NCBI RefSeq assembly: GCF_900106745.1
Contig: NZ_FNNV01000012.1
Span: 124,001 to 188,000, forward strand
Source: Paenibacillus sp. CF384
Lineage (GTDB): Bacteria > Bacillota > Bacilli > Paenibacillales > Paenibacillaceae
Length of the DNA stretch: 64,000 nt
Reading direction: 5' to 3'
The stretch's first letter is position 1. Every line of letters starts with the position of its first letter. Positions 51,257-61,684 of the stretch are shown here, in pieces. The translations under genes and the position numbers were made by a program. The notes beneath the pieces are model-generated. The model did not search any database, was not told where the DNA came from, and saw nothing but the letters and a program-made list of their open reading frames with translations.

Positions 51257-54031
51257 TTAGATATGAAGAAATTGTTCTGCAATATCCTCCGCCTTCATTG
51301 GGCGACTGAAGTAATAGCCTTGCATTAAGTAACAATCACGGGCAAATAGAAATTGAACATGCTCCTGGGTTTCAACCCCTTCAGCGATAACGCTTAAGTT
51401 CAAGTTCTGTGCCAGCGTAATAATAATGTTCGTAATGGCTGCATTATCATCGTCATTGGTTATATCCTGCATGAACGATTTGTCGATCTTGAGCGTATCG
51501 ATCGGCAAGCTCTTCAAGTAGCCAAGTGACGAATACCCCGTTCCGAAGTCGTCGATGGCGATCTTGATCCCGAGCCCCTTGAGCTCCTTCATGGTTTTCA
51601 GCGTCAATTCCCGGTTCTTGATGATCAAGTTCTCCGTGAGCTCCAGCTCCAAATGCTCGGGAGACAATCCTACTTCCCTGAGTACGTTATTGACCATCGA
51701 GAACAAATTGTTCTGTTCAAACTGACGAACAGACAAGTTGACCGACATCCGGAACAGCGGATAGCCAAGGTCCTGCCATTCCTTTAACTGCCTGCATGAC
51801 TCTCTAAGCACCCATTCGCCAATCGGTACGATTAATGCCGTCTCTTCTGCAATCGGAATGAACTGATCGGGCGCTATAAGGCCTCTCTTCGGATGATTCC
51901 ATCTGAGCAGCGCTTCAACACCGACAATCCGCTTCGTTTTGTAGTTGATTTGCGGTTGGTAATAAATCTCAAGCTCATTCTGGTCAAGCGCCTTATAGAG
52001 ATCGTTCTCCAGCTTCACGCGTTCGAACGTTCTGGTGTCCATGCCCTCGCTGAAGAAATGATAGCTGTTGCCCGAAATTTCCTTGGATTTGTACATGGCC
52101 GTATCCGCATTCTTGATTAAGGTTTCGCTCGTATCCCCGTTGTCCGGATAGAGGCTGATACCGATGCTTGCCTTCATGTAGATCTCATTGTCCAGCAGCT
52201 GGAACGGATCCGTGAAGGAGTCGACTACCAGCTGGACAACCTTCAGCACTTCGTTCTCGTTCTTAATATTAGGCAAGAAGATGGTGAACTCGTCGCCGCC
52301 CTGCCGCGAAACCGTCGCTCCCAGCGGCACGCAGTCACTGAGCCGTTTGGCCACATCTCGCAGCAAGAGGTCGCCGTAACTGTGTCCCATTGAATCGTTA
52401 ATAAACTTGAAGCGATCCAAATCCAGGTACAGCACAGCCAGCTTCTCGTTGTTGATCTGAGCTTGTGTCAGCCCTTGATTCAGCCTGTCCTTCAACAGAA
52501 GGCGATTGGGCAAATCAGTCAAGCTGTCGAAATACGCGCGATATTTGATCTCTTCTTCCATCTGCTTCCGCTGCGTAATATCCTTGAAGGTTACAACTTC
52601 CCCTACAATTTCGTTACCTTCTCGGATGGAGGAGATCACATATTCAACCGGGAAGACGGTTTTATCTTTTCTGCAGAACTTCTCATCCTGATAATGCCGA
52701 TTCCAATTGCCATCGCTTCCGGTCGGCGGATCCTGGCCTGTCACAATGGTGCAGGAGTCCTGTCCGATGATCTCTTGGCTCGAATCATAGCCTAACATGG
52801 CAATGCCCGCTGGATTACAGAAGGTAATCTTACGATCCAGATCCAAGCCGAAGATGCCCTCGCCGGCCGAGTTGAGGATCAGTTCCTTCTCTCGGCTGAG
52901 CTGCCGCAGCTCCGTCACGACACGTTCGAGCTCCTTGTTCTTCACCGTAACTTCTGAGGTTCTCTCTTTGATAATGATTTCTTGCTTCTCCATGTAGAGC
53001 AGGTTCGATAACGTAGAAGCAGTCGCATCGACAATCGACTGCGCCAGCTGGATGGTCGCTTCCGAGAAGACAAAGCAGCCTTCCTCCAAATTCACGACCG
53101 GAATAACGCCGAGCACCTCGCCCATCGAGACGATCGGCAGCACGAGCATCCCCTTCATGCCAAAATTGCGGCACACTTCATGGTTAGGTCGTTCATCTGC
53201 GAAGACATCCGGAATCAGTACAGCCTTCTTCGTCCGAATGACCTCTTGGATCACCGGGTCGTTGCTCTCGTCAATGCGGATTTTGCTATGGGCTTCGATC
53301 CAGTCTTCTTCCGTCCAGTCGCTGTTCTTGCTCAGCTTCGCCGGTCGAATATGACCCTCCGTAATCGGGTCCAAGAGATGGACACCGATGTTGTAATTGT
53401 CGAGCACCTTGCCCAGATAGAAGAAACAGCTGTCCAAGCTCTCCTGCATCGTGGAGCACATCGCCAGATCGCGCGTCACATCAAGGAGCAGCTGCTTCTC
53501 GGAAATCAGATTTTCTTTATGCGTTAAGTTCTTGGCATTCTGAATCGCAACAGCCGCCATGTTCACATAAGCTTCAACCGTTTGAATCTCGGAGTGAGTC
53601 AGGTTCATCGGAATCCCATAGTCGAATAAAAATACAAGGCCAAACAGCTCTTGCTCGAACGAAATGGGGAGTACCAGCAGTGATTTTATTTGAAAACCTT
53701 GCACAGCTCGCGGGTCAGGACGCGTATCTCTGGAGGTGTCGGGGATATAGATCGTTTTTTTCGTTTCAATGACTTCTTTGGCCAGCAAATCCATCTCGGT
53801 ATCGATGACATGCATATCGATGGTCCAGCCGTTGATGACGCTCGGCTTGCCGACATAACCGCGGAACGTGCCGTCCTCCTGAGGCAAATAGATACCTACC
53901 GAATTGCAGCGTACAATTTCCTCGGATATCGCCGTTGTCACATGCTCCAACACTTCACGCAGCTCAAGCTTCGTATTGATTAGCTTCGTTAAGTTCGCGA
54001 GACGTGAATATCTCATTTGTTCTTTTAACAT
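51257..54031 (-). CDS. GAF-GAF-PAS-GGDEF-EAL c-di-GMP turnover protein
   Basis: A 924-residue cytoplasmic protein with two GAF domains (about 1-350), a PAS domain ending [11 protein letters not shown], a GGDEF domain (active motif [10 protein letters not shown], with no RxxD I-site before it), and an EAL domain. The EAL domain carries the motif [50 protein letters not shown] and AEGVETQEH, so the phosphodiesterase site looks intact. Both synthesis and breakdown of c-di-GMP are possible. ATG at 54031 has GGGG 8 nt upstream. Confidence 0.93.
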   Translation of the reverse strand: MLKEQMRYSRLANLTKLINTKLELREVLEHVTTAISEEIVRCNSVGIYLPQEDGTFRGYVGKPSVINGWTIDMHVIDTEMDLLAKEVIETKKTIYIPDTSRDTRPDPRAVQGFQIKSLLVLPISFEQELFGLVFLFDYGIPMNLTHSEIQTVEAYVNMAAVAIQNAKNLTHKENLISEKQLLLDVTRDLAMCSTMQESLDSCFFYLGKVLDNYNIGVHLLDPITEGHIRPAKLSKNSDWTEEDWIEAHSKIRIDESNDPVIQEVIRTKKAVLIPDVFADERPNHEVCRNFGMKGMLVLPIVSMGEVLGVIPVVNLEEGCFVFSEATIQLAQSIVDATASTLSNLLYMEKQEIIIKERTSEVTVKNKELERVVTELRQLSREKELILNSAGEGIFGLDLDRKITFCNPAGIAMLGYDSSQEIIGQDSCTIVTGQDPPTGSDGNWNRHYQDEKFCRKDKTVFPVEYVISSIREGNEIVGEVVTFKDITQRKQMEEEIKYRAYFDSLTDLPNRLLLKDRLNQGLTQAQINNEKLAVLYLDLDRFKFINDSMGHSYGDLLLRDVAKRLSDCVPLGATVSRQGGDEFTIFLPNIKNENEVLKVVQLVVDSFTDPFQLLDNEIYMKASIGISLYPDNGDTSETLIKNADTAMYKSKEISGNSYHFFSEGMDTRTFERVKLENDLYKALDQNELEIYYQPQINYKTKRIVGVEALLRWNHPKRGLIAPDQFIPIAEETALIVPIGEWVLRESCRQLKEWQDLGYPLFRMSVNLSVRQFEQNNLFSMVNNVLREVGLSPEHLELELTENLIIKNRELTLKTMKELKGLGIKIAIDDFGTGYSSLGYLKSLPIDTLKIDKSFMQDITNDDDNAAITNIIITLAQNLNLSVIAEGVETQEHVQFLFARDCYLMQGYYFSRPMKAEDIAEQFLHI

Positions 54032-54252
54032 AAATGGATCCCCATTCCCCTAGTTTCTAGAACATCCGACGGTATGCAAATTTATCTACTAGTATAAAAA
54101 TACTATGGAAGCCTTACAAATTTCTACACAAAAATATGAAAACGCCTTCAAAATGCGAAATTATTTTAATTATTTTAGGAAAAATGGCCTAATCTGTCAT
54201 GTTGCGCGTCAATGTGGTCAACAGCTCGGGACGACAGTCGGTCGCGGCATGA

Positions 54253-54291
54253 GAAAAGACCGGATCCGCCGGCTGGCAGATTCGGTCTTTG
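54253..54291 (-). terminator. Terminator of the CocE-like hydrolase operon
   Basis: AAAGACCGGATC pairs with GATTCGGTCTTT; it follows the stop at 54299 by 7 bp. The 54032-54252 stretch shows no other feature. Confidence 0.8.
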
Positions 54292-54298
54292 GGCAGGT

Positions 54299-56422
54299 CT
54301 ACAGGACAGGCAGCAGCACTCGGCTCGGATATTCAGCCGAGTGATGGATCGTCTGCTTCACGATCACCGGCTGCGGATCGTCGTATGGATTCAGGCCGGT
54401 ATTCGTGTTCGGGAAGGCAACGAGCTTACTCGAGGACGTGACCGTGAATCGAATGCGATGACCCGCTTGGAACGTATGCGCGATATTTTGCAGGAAGATC
54501 GTATACTTCTCCACCTTACCCGGCGTTAGCAGCTCAGGTGTATCGAAGCCATTGCGATACTTGGCTCTCACGATATAGTTGGACAGTCGAATGGAGTTCC
54601 CCTTCTCATCTACGTCGCTCAGCGTCACGACCCAATCCGTATCGACGCCCGTGCTCGCCGCATACAGCTCGCAAGACAATTCGCCGGCAACGGTCAGCTC
54701 TTCCCTCAACGCCTCACCTGTATAGACAAGGATATCGCTGCGCAGCTCATGCTTGCGCATATTCTCCGGCTCTCGTTCCCCGCTGTCTGCCACAGGCTCA
54801 TCCGGATTGTACAGATACGAATCCGGCTCCGACTGAGCTGCCGTCGCAGGCGCGGCTCCCAGCACCCCATCGCCGAGACTCGAATTCGCTCGGCCGCCGC
54901 TGCCTAGGTAGAAGCTGCGCACCTCCGCTTCAACAGGCGTCCAATCTTCAGAGGTCCGCCATTCATTGGTTCCGACCACATAATAAGCGGCTCTCGGCTC
55001 CCGGTCGATGCCGTTGTCCACGCCTTTAAGGAAACGATCGAACCAGCGCAGCACGTTCACATCATAATCGTAAACGACCGCATCGTTGCTGAAGCTTACG
55101 CCCATGAGATCACGTGCCCGGTTCGGGCCATGCTCCCAGGGTCCAAGCCACAGCTTGCGGTTCGGCACATCATGCTCGGTCAGCATGCGCCACGTTTCCG
55201 AGACACCCGCACTGTCGCCATCGTACCAACCGGAGATGACGAACATCGGCGCCTTCACCTGATCGCCTCGCTCGGAGTATGTACAATTCCGCCAGAAATC
55301 ATCGTACTCCGGATGCTCGCTCCACAAGTCCCAAGGCCCGGATGCTCGTCCGATCATTTGCTGAGGAATGTCGCGGATCGGCCTCGCATCGACAGCCTTC
55401 TCCGGATTCACCGTAATCCCCGCGAAGATATTAAAGTCCGTCCGCGTCCCCACCGACTGCGCCAGCGTCCAGCACAGCAATGGCCACGAGCATACGGTGC
55501 CGCCCTTACGAACCGTGTCCACGAACGGTGAGCCTACGTTAACCTCGTTAACGATAGCCTTTAAATTCGGATGTCCGCTGGTCGCTGCAGCCGTAACGAC
55601 ATAACCGAGGTACGACGCGCCCCACATGCCAACGTTGCCGTCCGACCAGTCTTGCGCAATAATCCAATCGATCGTGTCGGAGCTGTCATCCCGCTCGTAA
55701 TAGAACGGCACAAGCTCCCCTTCCGAATCTGCCCGTCCGCGGACATCCTGATTGACGACAGCGTAGCCTTTGTTCGCCCAACGTTTCAGCTGATCCTTCT
55801 TCATATGGCGGTCGTAGCAGGTACGAATCAGAATGGTCGGCAGCTTCGCGCCGGGCTCGATGCCTTCTGGCAGATATACATCCGTCGCAAGGCGAACGCC
55901 ATCCCGCATCGGAATTAAGTCCGTTCCCAGCTCCTGAATGCCATACTGCGCCTGTGACAATTGCGGCGAATCGTAGACCACCAGCGGAGTCAGCGCCTCG
56001 TACCCTTCCGCGACGAGAATTTCCATCCCGTAGCGGTTCGGTGCCACGAAACCGATGACGCATCCATCCACGGTCACCACATCCAGCGCCGTATCCATCC
56101 GCCGCGCCCATACTTGCGAAGTTACTTCACGGCCATCTATGTCAGCGGTATAGCGGATATGCTGACGATACACATCTCCGTTCGCAAGCTTAACCTCTTC
56201 CCCGCTCCAAGCCGCTCCCTCGTACTGATCAAGGAACTGCTTGATTCGCTGCAGGGGCAGCATGTAGGGAGCCTGCTCCGACAGGACATTTTCCTGCATT
56301 TGCGTCCGGCGCCTTGCATCTACCTTGGCGTGCATAATCTTATCGGCCGTAAATCGAATCCGTCCTTCATACACACCTGCACAATAAAGCTTAAACGTTG
56401 TCTCTTGCAGTAGTTTACTCAT
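54299..56422 (-). CDS. CocE/NonD-family alpha/beta hydrolase with extra N-terminal domain
   Basis: A 707-residue hydrolase. The CocE core starts near residue 160: RDGVRLATDVYLPEG, VNQDVRGRADSEGE, nucleophile Ser270 in GMWGASYLGYV, LWLGPWEHGPNRA, then a galactose-binding-like C-terminal domain (LSCELYAASTGVDTDWVVTLSDVD). These enzymes cleave acyl esters or peptides. The first 155 residues are not part of the core family and have no recognised match. The start at 56422 has GGGGG 13 nt upstream. Last gene of the operon with the dipeptidase and cyclodeaminase genes. Confidence 0.88.
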   Translation of the reverse strand: MSKLLQETTFKLYCAGVYEGRIRFTADKIMHAKVDARRRTQMQENVLSEQAPYMLPLQRIKQFLDQYEGAAWSGEEVKLANGDVYRQHIRYTADIDGREVTSQVWARRMDTALDVVTVDGCVIGFVAPNRYGMEILVAEGYEALTPLVVYDSPQLSQAQYGIQELGTDLIPMRDGVRLATDVYLPEGIEPGAKLPTILIRTCYDRHMKKDQLKRWANKGYAVVNQDVRGRADSEGELVPFYYERDDSSDTIDWIIAQDWSDGNVGMWGASYLGYVVTAAATSGHPNLKAIVNEVNVGSPFVDTVRKGGTVCSWPLLCWTLAQSVGTRTDFNIFAGITVNPEKAVDARPIRDIPQQMIGRASGPWDLWSEHPEYDDFWRNCTYSERGDQVKAPMFVISGWYDGDSAGVSETWRMLTEHDVPNRKLWLGPWEHGPNRARDLMGVSFSNDAVVYDYDVNVLRWFDRFLKGVDNGIDREPRAAYYVVGTNEWRTSEDWTPVEAEVRSFYLGSGGRANSSLGDGVLGAAPATAAQSEPDSYLYNPDEPVADSGEREPENMRKHELRSDILVYTGEALREELTVAGELSCELYAASTGVDTDWVVTLSDVDEKGNSIRLSNYIVRAKYRNGFDTPELLTPGKVEKYTIFLQNIAHTFQAGHRIRFTVTSSSKLVAFPNTNTGLNPYDDPQPVIVKQTIHHSAEYPSRVLLPVL

Positions 56423-56439
56423 ATTCGTCTCGCTGCCCC

Positions 56440-57603
56440 CTATCCCCATACCTGCTCGAACACGCGCAGCCAATTGCCGCCCATAATCTTCGCGATTTCT
56501 TCGTCCCGATACCCTCTTGCAACCAAGCCCCGCGTAAAGTTGATAAAATGACTGTACTTCTCCAGCCCCTTCACCGTCTCCGTGGAAGGTCCGTCCCCTT
56601 TGGCAAAACCGAGCATCGGCGCCACATGCTCCTTGAAATGGACAAGCGCCCACTCCACATCGCTCATCGGCCAATCGGTGCCGATCCCGACATGATCGGC
56701 GCCAACGAGCTGCACGATGTAGTCGATATGATTCAGCACATGCTCCATCGTCGTATCATTGGGATCGCCGTGTACGAACCATGGCATGGCGAACACGCCG
56801 ATCACGCCGCCCGTTGCGGCAATCGCCTTGATTTCCTCATCGCTTTTGCAGCGAGCATGCCCGTATATGGCTTCAGCTCCGGTATGCGAAGCAATAACAG
56901 GCTGAGCGGATAGGCTGCACGCATCAAGCGTCGTTTGTTTGCCGCAGTGACTTGTATCGACGATAATGCCGAGCTCGTTCATACGACCGATGAAGCGCGC
57001 GCCGAATTTGCTCACGCCGCCGTCCTTCGGTTCCATGCAGCCGGAAGCCACATAGTTCTGGTTGTTGTACGTCAGTTGTAGTATTCGGAGTCCGAAGTGA
57101 TGAAGCGTATCGAGCAAATCCAAGTTTTTGCCCAGGCCATCGTTCTCCTGCGCCGTTACGATACCGGCTTTCCGTCCACTGCGCTTCGCCTCTCGAATAT
57201 CCTCAGCCGTCAGCGCTTTATCCAGCCATTCCACGGCATCGAACTGGCGCTGCACGTCGCCCATGCTCGTGACGACGCTCTCCGGGCTCGATAGATCGAG
57301 CTCCCGATTACCAGCTGTAATGCCTGAGCGGTACCATTCTTCTTGGAACTCCGCAAGCTCCCCGCGGGCAATCATGCCTTTGATGAGTTTGGCTGGCATC
57401 ATGCTGTATTCCATCGGTTGATCCCGATAGGGCTCGCATTGCTCACGCAATTGTTCGGATACTTCCGCAGGTATCGCCTGCGGTGACAGCGGTCCTTGGA
57501 ACAGCAGATCAATGATGATCATCTGCTCATGCAGCTGTCTTGCTCGCTCTTCTTCTTCCGCCGATAACGGGAAAGGGTACAGTCCCTCTGGTTGGTGCTT
57601 CAT
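56440..57603 (-). CDS. Membrane-dipeptidase-like amidohydrolase (M19 family)
   Basis: A 387-residue amidohydrolase of the renal-dipeptidase fold: Glu ligand in AQENDGLGKNLDLLDTL, ILQLTYNNQNYVASG, VDTSHCGKQTTLDAC, VIASHTGAEAIYGHARCKSDEEI and VIGVFAMPWF. However, the N-terminal HxD zinc-ligand motif is replaced: the site reads IIIDLLFQGPLS. The protein may bind one metal, use another substrate, or belong to a distinct subfamily. ATG at 57603 has AGGAGAGGG upstream; it starts 16 bp after the cyclodeaminase stop. Confidence 0.85.
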   Translation of the reverse strand: MKHQPEGLYPFPLSAEEEERARQLHEQMIIIDLLFQGPLSPQAIPAEVSEQLREQCEPYRDQPMEYSMMPAKLIKGMIARGELAEFQEEWYRSGITAGNRELDLSSPESVVTSMGDVQRQFDAVEWLDKALTAEDIREAKRSGRKAGIVTAQENDGLGKNLDLLDTLHHFGLRILQLTYNNQNYVASGCMEPKDGGVSKFGARFIGRMNELGIIVDTSHCGKQTTLDACSLSAQPVIASHTGAEAIYGHARCKSDEEIKAIAATGGVIGVFAMPWFVHGDPNDTTMEHVLNHIDYIVQLVGADHVGIGTDWPMSDVEWALVHFKEHVAPMLGFAKGDGPSTETVKGLEKYSHFINFTRGLVARGYRDEEIAKIMGGNWLRVFEQVWG

Positions 57604-57618
57604 GTTGAATGCCCTCTC

Positions 57619-58599
57619 CTACAAGTCAATTGGTGTGCCTTTATGTAAACGAATCGCTTCTTTCAAGATAAATCCGGCCGCCGCCAAATCCTCACTCGCC
57701 AGTCCAAGCGCCTTGAACAACGTAATCGCCTGTGCCGAGCTTCGACCTTGCTCGCTGCCTATCAGCAGTTCGCCAAGCTCGCCTCGAATATGCGCCTCCG
57801 TAATCACGCCTTCCGCAAGCGGAATAAGGTAATCGCCTGCTTCGTTGACGGCCGATTCCCTGCGATCCACATACAGCTCCGAACGCCGCACGAGCTCGGA
57901 GTCCAGCTCCCTGTCCTTCGCTCGGCATGCCCCTACCGCGTTGACATGCGCGCCCTCCTTGACCCATTCGCCTTGGATAACAGGGGTCGCTGATGCCGTA
58001 ACGGTGCAAATAATATCGGCCTCTGCCACGGCTTGCTCCGCAGTCGGCATCGTTTCTACGATGACTTGCGCGCCGAAGCGCTGCTCGGTCTCCAGCTTAA
58101 GCTGCGCCGCATGGGCCGGATTCGGCCCCCAAATTGCAATGCGCTTAATCGGCCGCACAAGCAGCATCGCTTCAATATGACTGCGCGCTTGCTCGCCGGT
58201 CCCAATGACCGCAAGCACTGCTGCGTCTTCGCGTGCGAGCAGCTTCGTCGCAGCTGCGCTGACTGCCGCAGTACGGATGGCCGTAATCTGCCTGCCATCC
58301 ACGATGGCTTCGAGCTCTCCCGTAACCGCATTGAACAGCGATACAAACCCTTGATGCGACGGTAATCGCTTCGCATGATTGTCCGGGAAGACGGTAATGA
58401 TTTTGGCGCCGACCTTCTCCTCCCGCTTCAAGTACGCAGGCATGAGTCCCATTAAATTGCCCCCGTGTACCGGAACAACGCTTCGCAGGGATTGCACCGC
58501 TTCTCCCGTAGTCAGGTCAGCCAGCACCTCTTCCATAATGCCGATACATCCCTGCATGGTCAGCAGTTCTTTGACTTCTCTCTGTGTAATAACCAACAT
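57619..58599 (-). CDS. Ornithine cyclodeaminase/mu-crystallin family protein
   Basis: A 326-residue NAD-dependent enzyme: N-terminal VHGGNLMGLMPAYLKREEKVGAKIITVFPDN, nucleotide-binding VLAVIGTGEQARSHIEAMLL, IAIWGPNPAH, ADIICTVTASATPVIQGEWVKEGAHVNAVGA and a DE-rich ITEAHIRGELGELLIG. It may reduce or deaminate an imino/amino acid; ornithine specificity is not assured. ATG at 58599 has AGGTGA upstream. First gene of the operon with the dipeptidase- and CocE-like genes. Confidence 0.9.
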   Translation of the reverse strand: MLVITQREVKELLTMQGCIGIMEEVLADLTTGEAVQSLRSVVPVHGGNLMGLMPAYLKREEKVGAKIITVFPDNHAKRLPSHQGFVSLFNAVTGELEAIVDGRQITAIRTAAVSAAATKLLAREDAAVLAVIGTGEQARSHIEAMLLVRPIKRIAIWGPNPAHAAQLKLETEQRFGAQVIVETMPTAEQAVAEADIICTVTASATPVIQGEWVKEGAHVNAVGACRAKDRELDSELVRRSELYVDRRESAVNEAGDYLIPLAEGVITEAHIRGELGELLIGSEQGRSSAQAITLFKALGLASEDLAAAGFILKEAIRLHKGTPIDL

Positions 58600-58783
58600 G
58601 CGATTCACCTGTTTCTTTATTTGCTCGTTCCAGTATAGCAGAATCTAGGTTACCTTTACTCGAACTCAAGCACCATGAAACGTTATGGCTCGCCGCTGGG
58701 CATTGTTTATACTTTTTTTAGAACTGGTTTATGGAATATTTACGGGTAGATACTACAATGAAATGGAAGGAGGCTTCTACGCC

Positions 58784-60322
58784 ATGTCCATCCGAACGAA
58801 ATTATTATTCTCTTATATTGCGATGATTGTGATTCCGGTCCTGCTTCTTGGTATTACGGTCACCTTAGCGGCAAATGTCTTCAAACAGGATATGACTTCC
58901 CAAAGCGAAGATGCGCAAAGCCATGTGCCGTTTGCCGAAATCCGCGACTTGTTCAGCGGACGCAGCGAGCTCGCCTCCGGCCTTCGGTTCGTTGCCCAGC
59001 ATGATCCGAAGCTGCTCAGCGACCCCGCATTCCTTGCTTCGACGGAGTCCGAGCTGGCTAAGGTAGACGCTGGCATGGTTATTATGGGCGATAAGGCCGC
59101 AGCTCCCTTCTATACGTCTCCGGGACTGTCAGCCGAGGAAGTTATTGCCCAAATACAAGGCGGCAGCAGTGAGGAAAACGGCCATCGTCATATCGATCGT
59201 CCGGGACCGCCGAGCGGCAATAGCCTTGATCAAATCACCTATACGCGTCCGGACGGCAAGCCCGGCTCGATTATCATCGTATCCGATATGGAAGCGGTCG
59301 CGCATTTCTTCAAGAGGTTCATCCCGACCGTGCTTCTGGCATTGCTTCTTGCACTCGTGCTGACGAACGGCGTCCTCACGTTCTTCGTCTCCCGCAGCAT
59401 CATTAAGCCGCTGCACGCCCTGCGGGATGCCGCGGGACAAATCCGCGAAGGCCGGCTGGACCACGCGATTCATCTGCAGCGCAAGGATGAAATCGGACAG
59501 CTTGGATCGGCCTTCGAGGAGATGCGTATCCGACTGAAAGGATCGATTAACGCGCAGCTGCAGCTGGAACAAAGCCGTAAGGAGCTTCTTGCGAACATCT
59601 CTCACGACTTGAAGACGCCGATCACCGCTATCCAAGGCTGCGTCGATTGCCTGCGCGAAGGCGTTGCCGATACGGAGGAGAAACGCAGCAAATACATCGA
59701 TATGATCGGCGGAAAAACGACCGATATGAATCGGATGATTGAAGAGCTGCTGCTGTACTCCACGCTGGATATCGGCAAGCTGCCATTCCGGTTTGAGACG
59801 CTGGACGTCGCGGAGTATCTCCGCCTTACCGTCGATGAGCTGAAGCTGGACCCTCGGCTGAGCGGAGCCGAGATCCAGTTCCGCAACAACGCGGCAGCAA
59901 CGAGTGCAGGCCAACCACTGCTCGTTCGAGCGGACCGCGAGAAGCTGCATCGGGCAATCTTTAACATCGTCAATAACAGCATTAAATATATGGACAAAAC
60001 ACCGCGCGTACTGATGATTGAGCTGAGTGGCGAAGAGCGTCATTCCTCCACCGCAGCTATCACCATCTCAGATAATGGCACTGGCATTTCGGCCGAAGCG
60101 CTGCCCCAGGTGTTCGACCAGTTCTATCGGGCAGAGTCATCGCGCCGTCCGGATGCGGGCAGCAGCGGTCTTGGGCTTGCTATCGTGAAACAAATTATAG
60201 AGGAGCATGGAGGTACGGTAGAAGCCAGAAGCCGCGAGGGCGAAGGGACAGCAATCACACTTCGTCTCCCTGCCGTGCAGCGAGTACGCTTGTCATCTGA
60301 AGAAGGGGAGGAGCCGCAATGA
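58784..60322 (+). CDS. HAMP-type sensor histidine kinase
   Basis: A 512-residue membrane kinase: first helix SIRTKLLFSYIAMIVIPVLLLG, an extracytoplasmic domain, second helix TVLLALLLALVLTNGVLTFF, HAMP, HisKA with H-box LLANISHDLKTPITAIQG, and HATPase with N-box (NIVNNSIKYM) and SSGLGLAIVKQIIEEHGG. ATG at 58784 has GGAGG 10 nt upstream. It overlaps the response regulator by 4 bp (ATGA). The input signal is unknown. Confidence 0.94.
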   Translation: MSIRTKLLFSYIAMIVIPVLLLGITVTLAANVFKQDMTSQSEDAQSHVPFAEIRDLFSGRSELASGLRFVAQHDPKLLSDPAFLASTESELAKVDAGMVIMGDKAAAPFYTSPGLSAEEVIAQIQGGSSEENGHRHIDRPGPPSGNSLDQITYTRPDGKPGSIIIVSDMEAVAHFFKRFIPTVLLALLLALVLTNGVLTFFVSRSIIKPLHALRDAAGQIREGRLDHAIHLQRKDEIGQLGSAFEEMRIRLKGSINAQLQLEQSRKELLANISHDLKTPITAIQGCVDCLREGVADTEEKRSKYIDMIGGKTTDMNRMIEELLLYSTLDIGKLPFRFETLDVAEYLRLTVDELKLDPRLSGAEIQFRNNAAATSAGQPLLVRADREKLHRAIFNIVNNSIKYMDKTPRVLMIELSGEERHSSTAAITISDNGTGISAEALPQVFDQFYRAESSRRPDAGSSGLGLAIVKQIIEEHGGTVEARSREGEGTAITLRLPAVQRVRLSSEEGEEPQ

Positions 60323-61023
60323 ATCGAGCTCGCAAACGAATCTTGATTATCGAGGATGACCCTGTCATTGCCGAGGTGCAGAAGGACTATCTGGAAGCAA
60401 GCGGCTTCTCCGCAGACATTGCGGATCGCGGCGACCTTGGGCTCGAAATGGCGCTGCGAGGGGACGGCTATGACCTCCTCCTGCTCGATCTGATGCTGCC
60501 TCGGATGGATGGCTATGACATATGCCGACGTGTTCGAGAAGCGAGTAACATCCCCATCCTGATCGTCTCCGCGAAGAAAGAGGAAGTGGACAAGATCCGC
60601 GGCTTCGGACTGGGAGCAGACGATTATATTCTGAAGCCATTCGGGCTCGGCGAGCTTGTTGCACGTGTCAAAGCGCATCTGGCACGGTACGACCGACTTG
60701 TCGGCAGCGGCGAATGGCGCAGAGATGAGCTGGAGCTGCATAACATTCGCATCGATCGCCAATCTCGCCGCGTGTATGTCAACGATGAGGAAGTACTCTT
60801 CACTGCCAAAGAGTACGATCTGCTGCTCTTCCTCGTCATGAATCCGAACCGGGTCTTCCGCAAGGAGGAGTTGTTCGAACGCATTTGGGGGCTGGACGCA
60901 CTGGGCGATCATGCAACAGTGACCGTTCACATCAGCAAGCTGCGGGAGAAGCTCGAACGCGATCCGTCCAAGCCGCGGTATGTCGAGACGGTTTGGGGCG
61001 TCGGCTACAGATTTAACCTATAA
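60319..61023 (+). CDS. OmpR/PhoB-family response regulator
   Basis: A 234-residue regulator: receiver with acidic pocket (IIEDDPVIAEVQK), phospho-acceptor Asp in LLLLDLMLPRMDGYD, Lys in YILKPFGLGEL, and a C-terminal winged helix (FTAKEYDLLLFLVMNPNRVF, DHATVTVHISKLREKLE, VWGVGYRF). ATG at 60319 has GGAGGAG upstream. Partner of the HAMP-type kinase. Confidence 0.95.
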   Translation: MNRARKRILIIEDDPVIAEVQKDYLEASGFSADIADRGDLGLEMALRGDGYDLLLLDLMLPRMDGYDICRRVREASNIPILIVSAKKEEVDKIRGFGLGADDYILKPFGLGELVARVKAHLARYDRLVGSGEWRRDELELHNIRIDRQSRRVYVNDEEVLFTAKEYDLLLFLVMNPNRVFRKEELFERIWGLDALGDHATVTVHISKLREKLERDPSKPRYVETVWGVGYRFNL

Positions 61024-61044
61024 CCATTAGAGGAGCTGCGTTAC

Positions 61045-61578
61045 GTGAAAAAACTATCCTTGCAGGGACGCAGAATCCTTCTGCTGCTGCATATCATATT
61101 TGCCGCAATTATGCTTGGCGTACAGGCGGTGTTTATCATTCTGGCGCTGACCGCTTCTGTGACCAGCGATAGTACGGTACTGCGCGCTTGCTACTCCGTC
61201 ATGAATCTGCTTGCTTCAAGCAGCGTTCGTGCCTCAACCATTGGGGTGACCGTCACCGGCATCATGCTGTCCGTGATGACTTCGTGGAAGCTGTTCCGCT
61301 ACAACTGGATCATAGCTAAACAAGCGCTAACCTTACTGTGCATTGGAGTCGGCATCATCGGGTTGTACGAATGGACGTTGAAAGGGATCGAACCGACTGT
61401 ACAGGCCGGTATTGGCGCATGGCAAACAGCAGGCTTTACCGTCAATCATACGCTGCTCTGGATCGGAATTGTGCTGCAAACCGTGTCGCTCGTCGTCATG
61501 TACATCCTATCGATATGGAAGCCCGGGGGCGAGCGCCGCTCTTATCGCAAACCAATCAAGGAGGTTAAACAGACATGA
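61045..61578 (+). CDS. Membrane protein of unknown function (DUF2269-like)
   Basis: A 177-residue protein with four or five membrane helices: LLLLHIIFAAIMLGVQAVFII, then IGVTVTGIMLSVMTSWKLF, LTLLCIGVGIIGLYEWTL and LLWIGIVLQTVSLVVMYIL. It resembles the DUF2269 predicted membrane proteins; no function is known. GTG at 61045 has GAGGAG 8-9 nt upstream. It follows the two-component pair by 21 bp and may be under its control. Confidence 0.8.
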   Translation: MKKLSLQGRRILLLLHIIFAAIMLGVQAVFIILALTASVTSDSTVLRACYSVMNLLASSSVRASTIGVTVTGIMLSVMTSWKLFRYNWIIAKQALTLLCIGVGIIGLYEWTLKGIEPTVQAGIGAWQTAGFTVNHTLLWIGIVLQTVSLVVMYILSIWKPGGERRSYRKPIKEVKQT

Positions 61579-61631
61579 TCCGTCTATCCAACATCATTTA
61601 TTATGTATTAGCCTGGCCGGTTAGCAGATAG
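61575..61631 (+). CDS. Possible 18-residue small protein
   Basis: ATG at 61575 overlaps the stop of the membrane-protein gene (ATGA) and runs 18 codons (MIRLSNIIYYVLAWPVSR) to TAG. The product would be hydrophobic. Coupling is the only support, and it may not be real. Confidence 0.3.
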   Translation: MIRLSNIIYYVLAWPVSR

Positions 61632-61684
61632 TCCCTCTTTTTCCAGGACGGTTGTGGGCCAACTACCTTTCCTTTTGACTTTTA

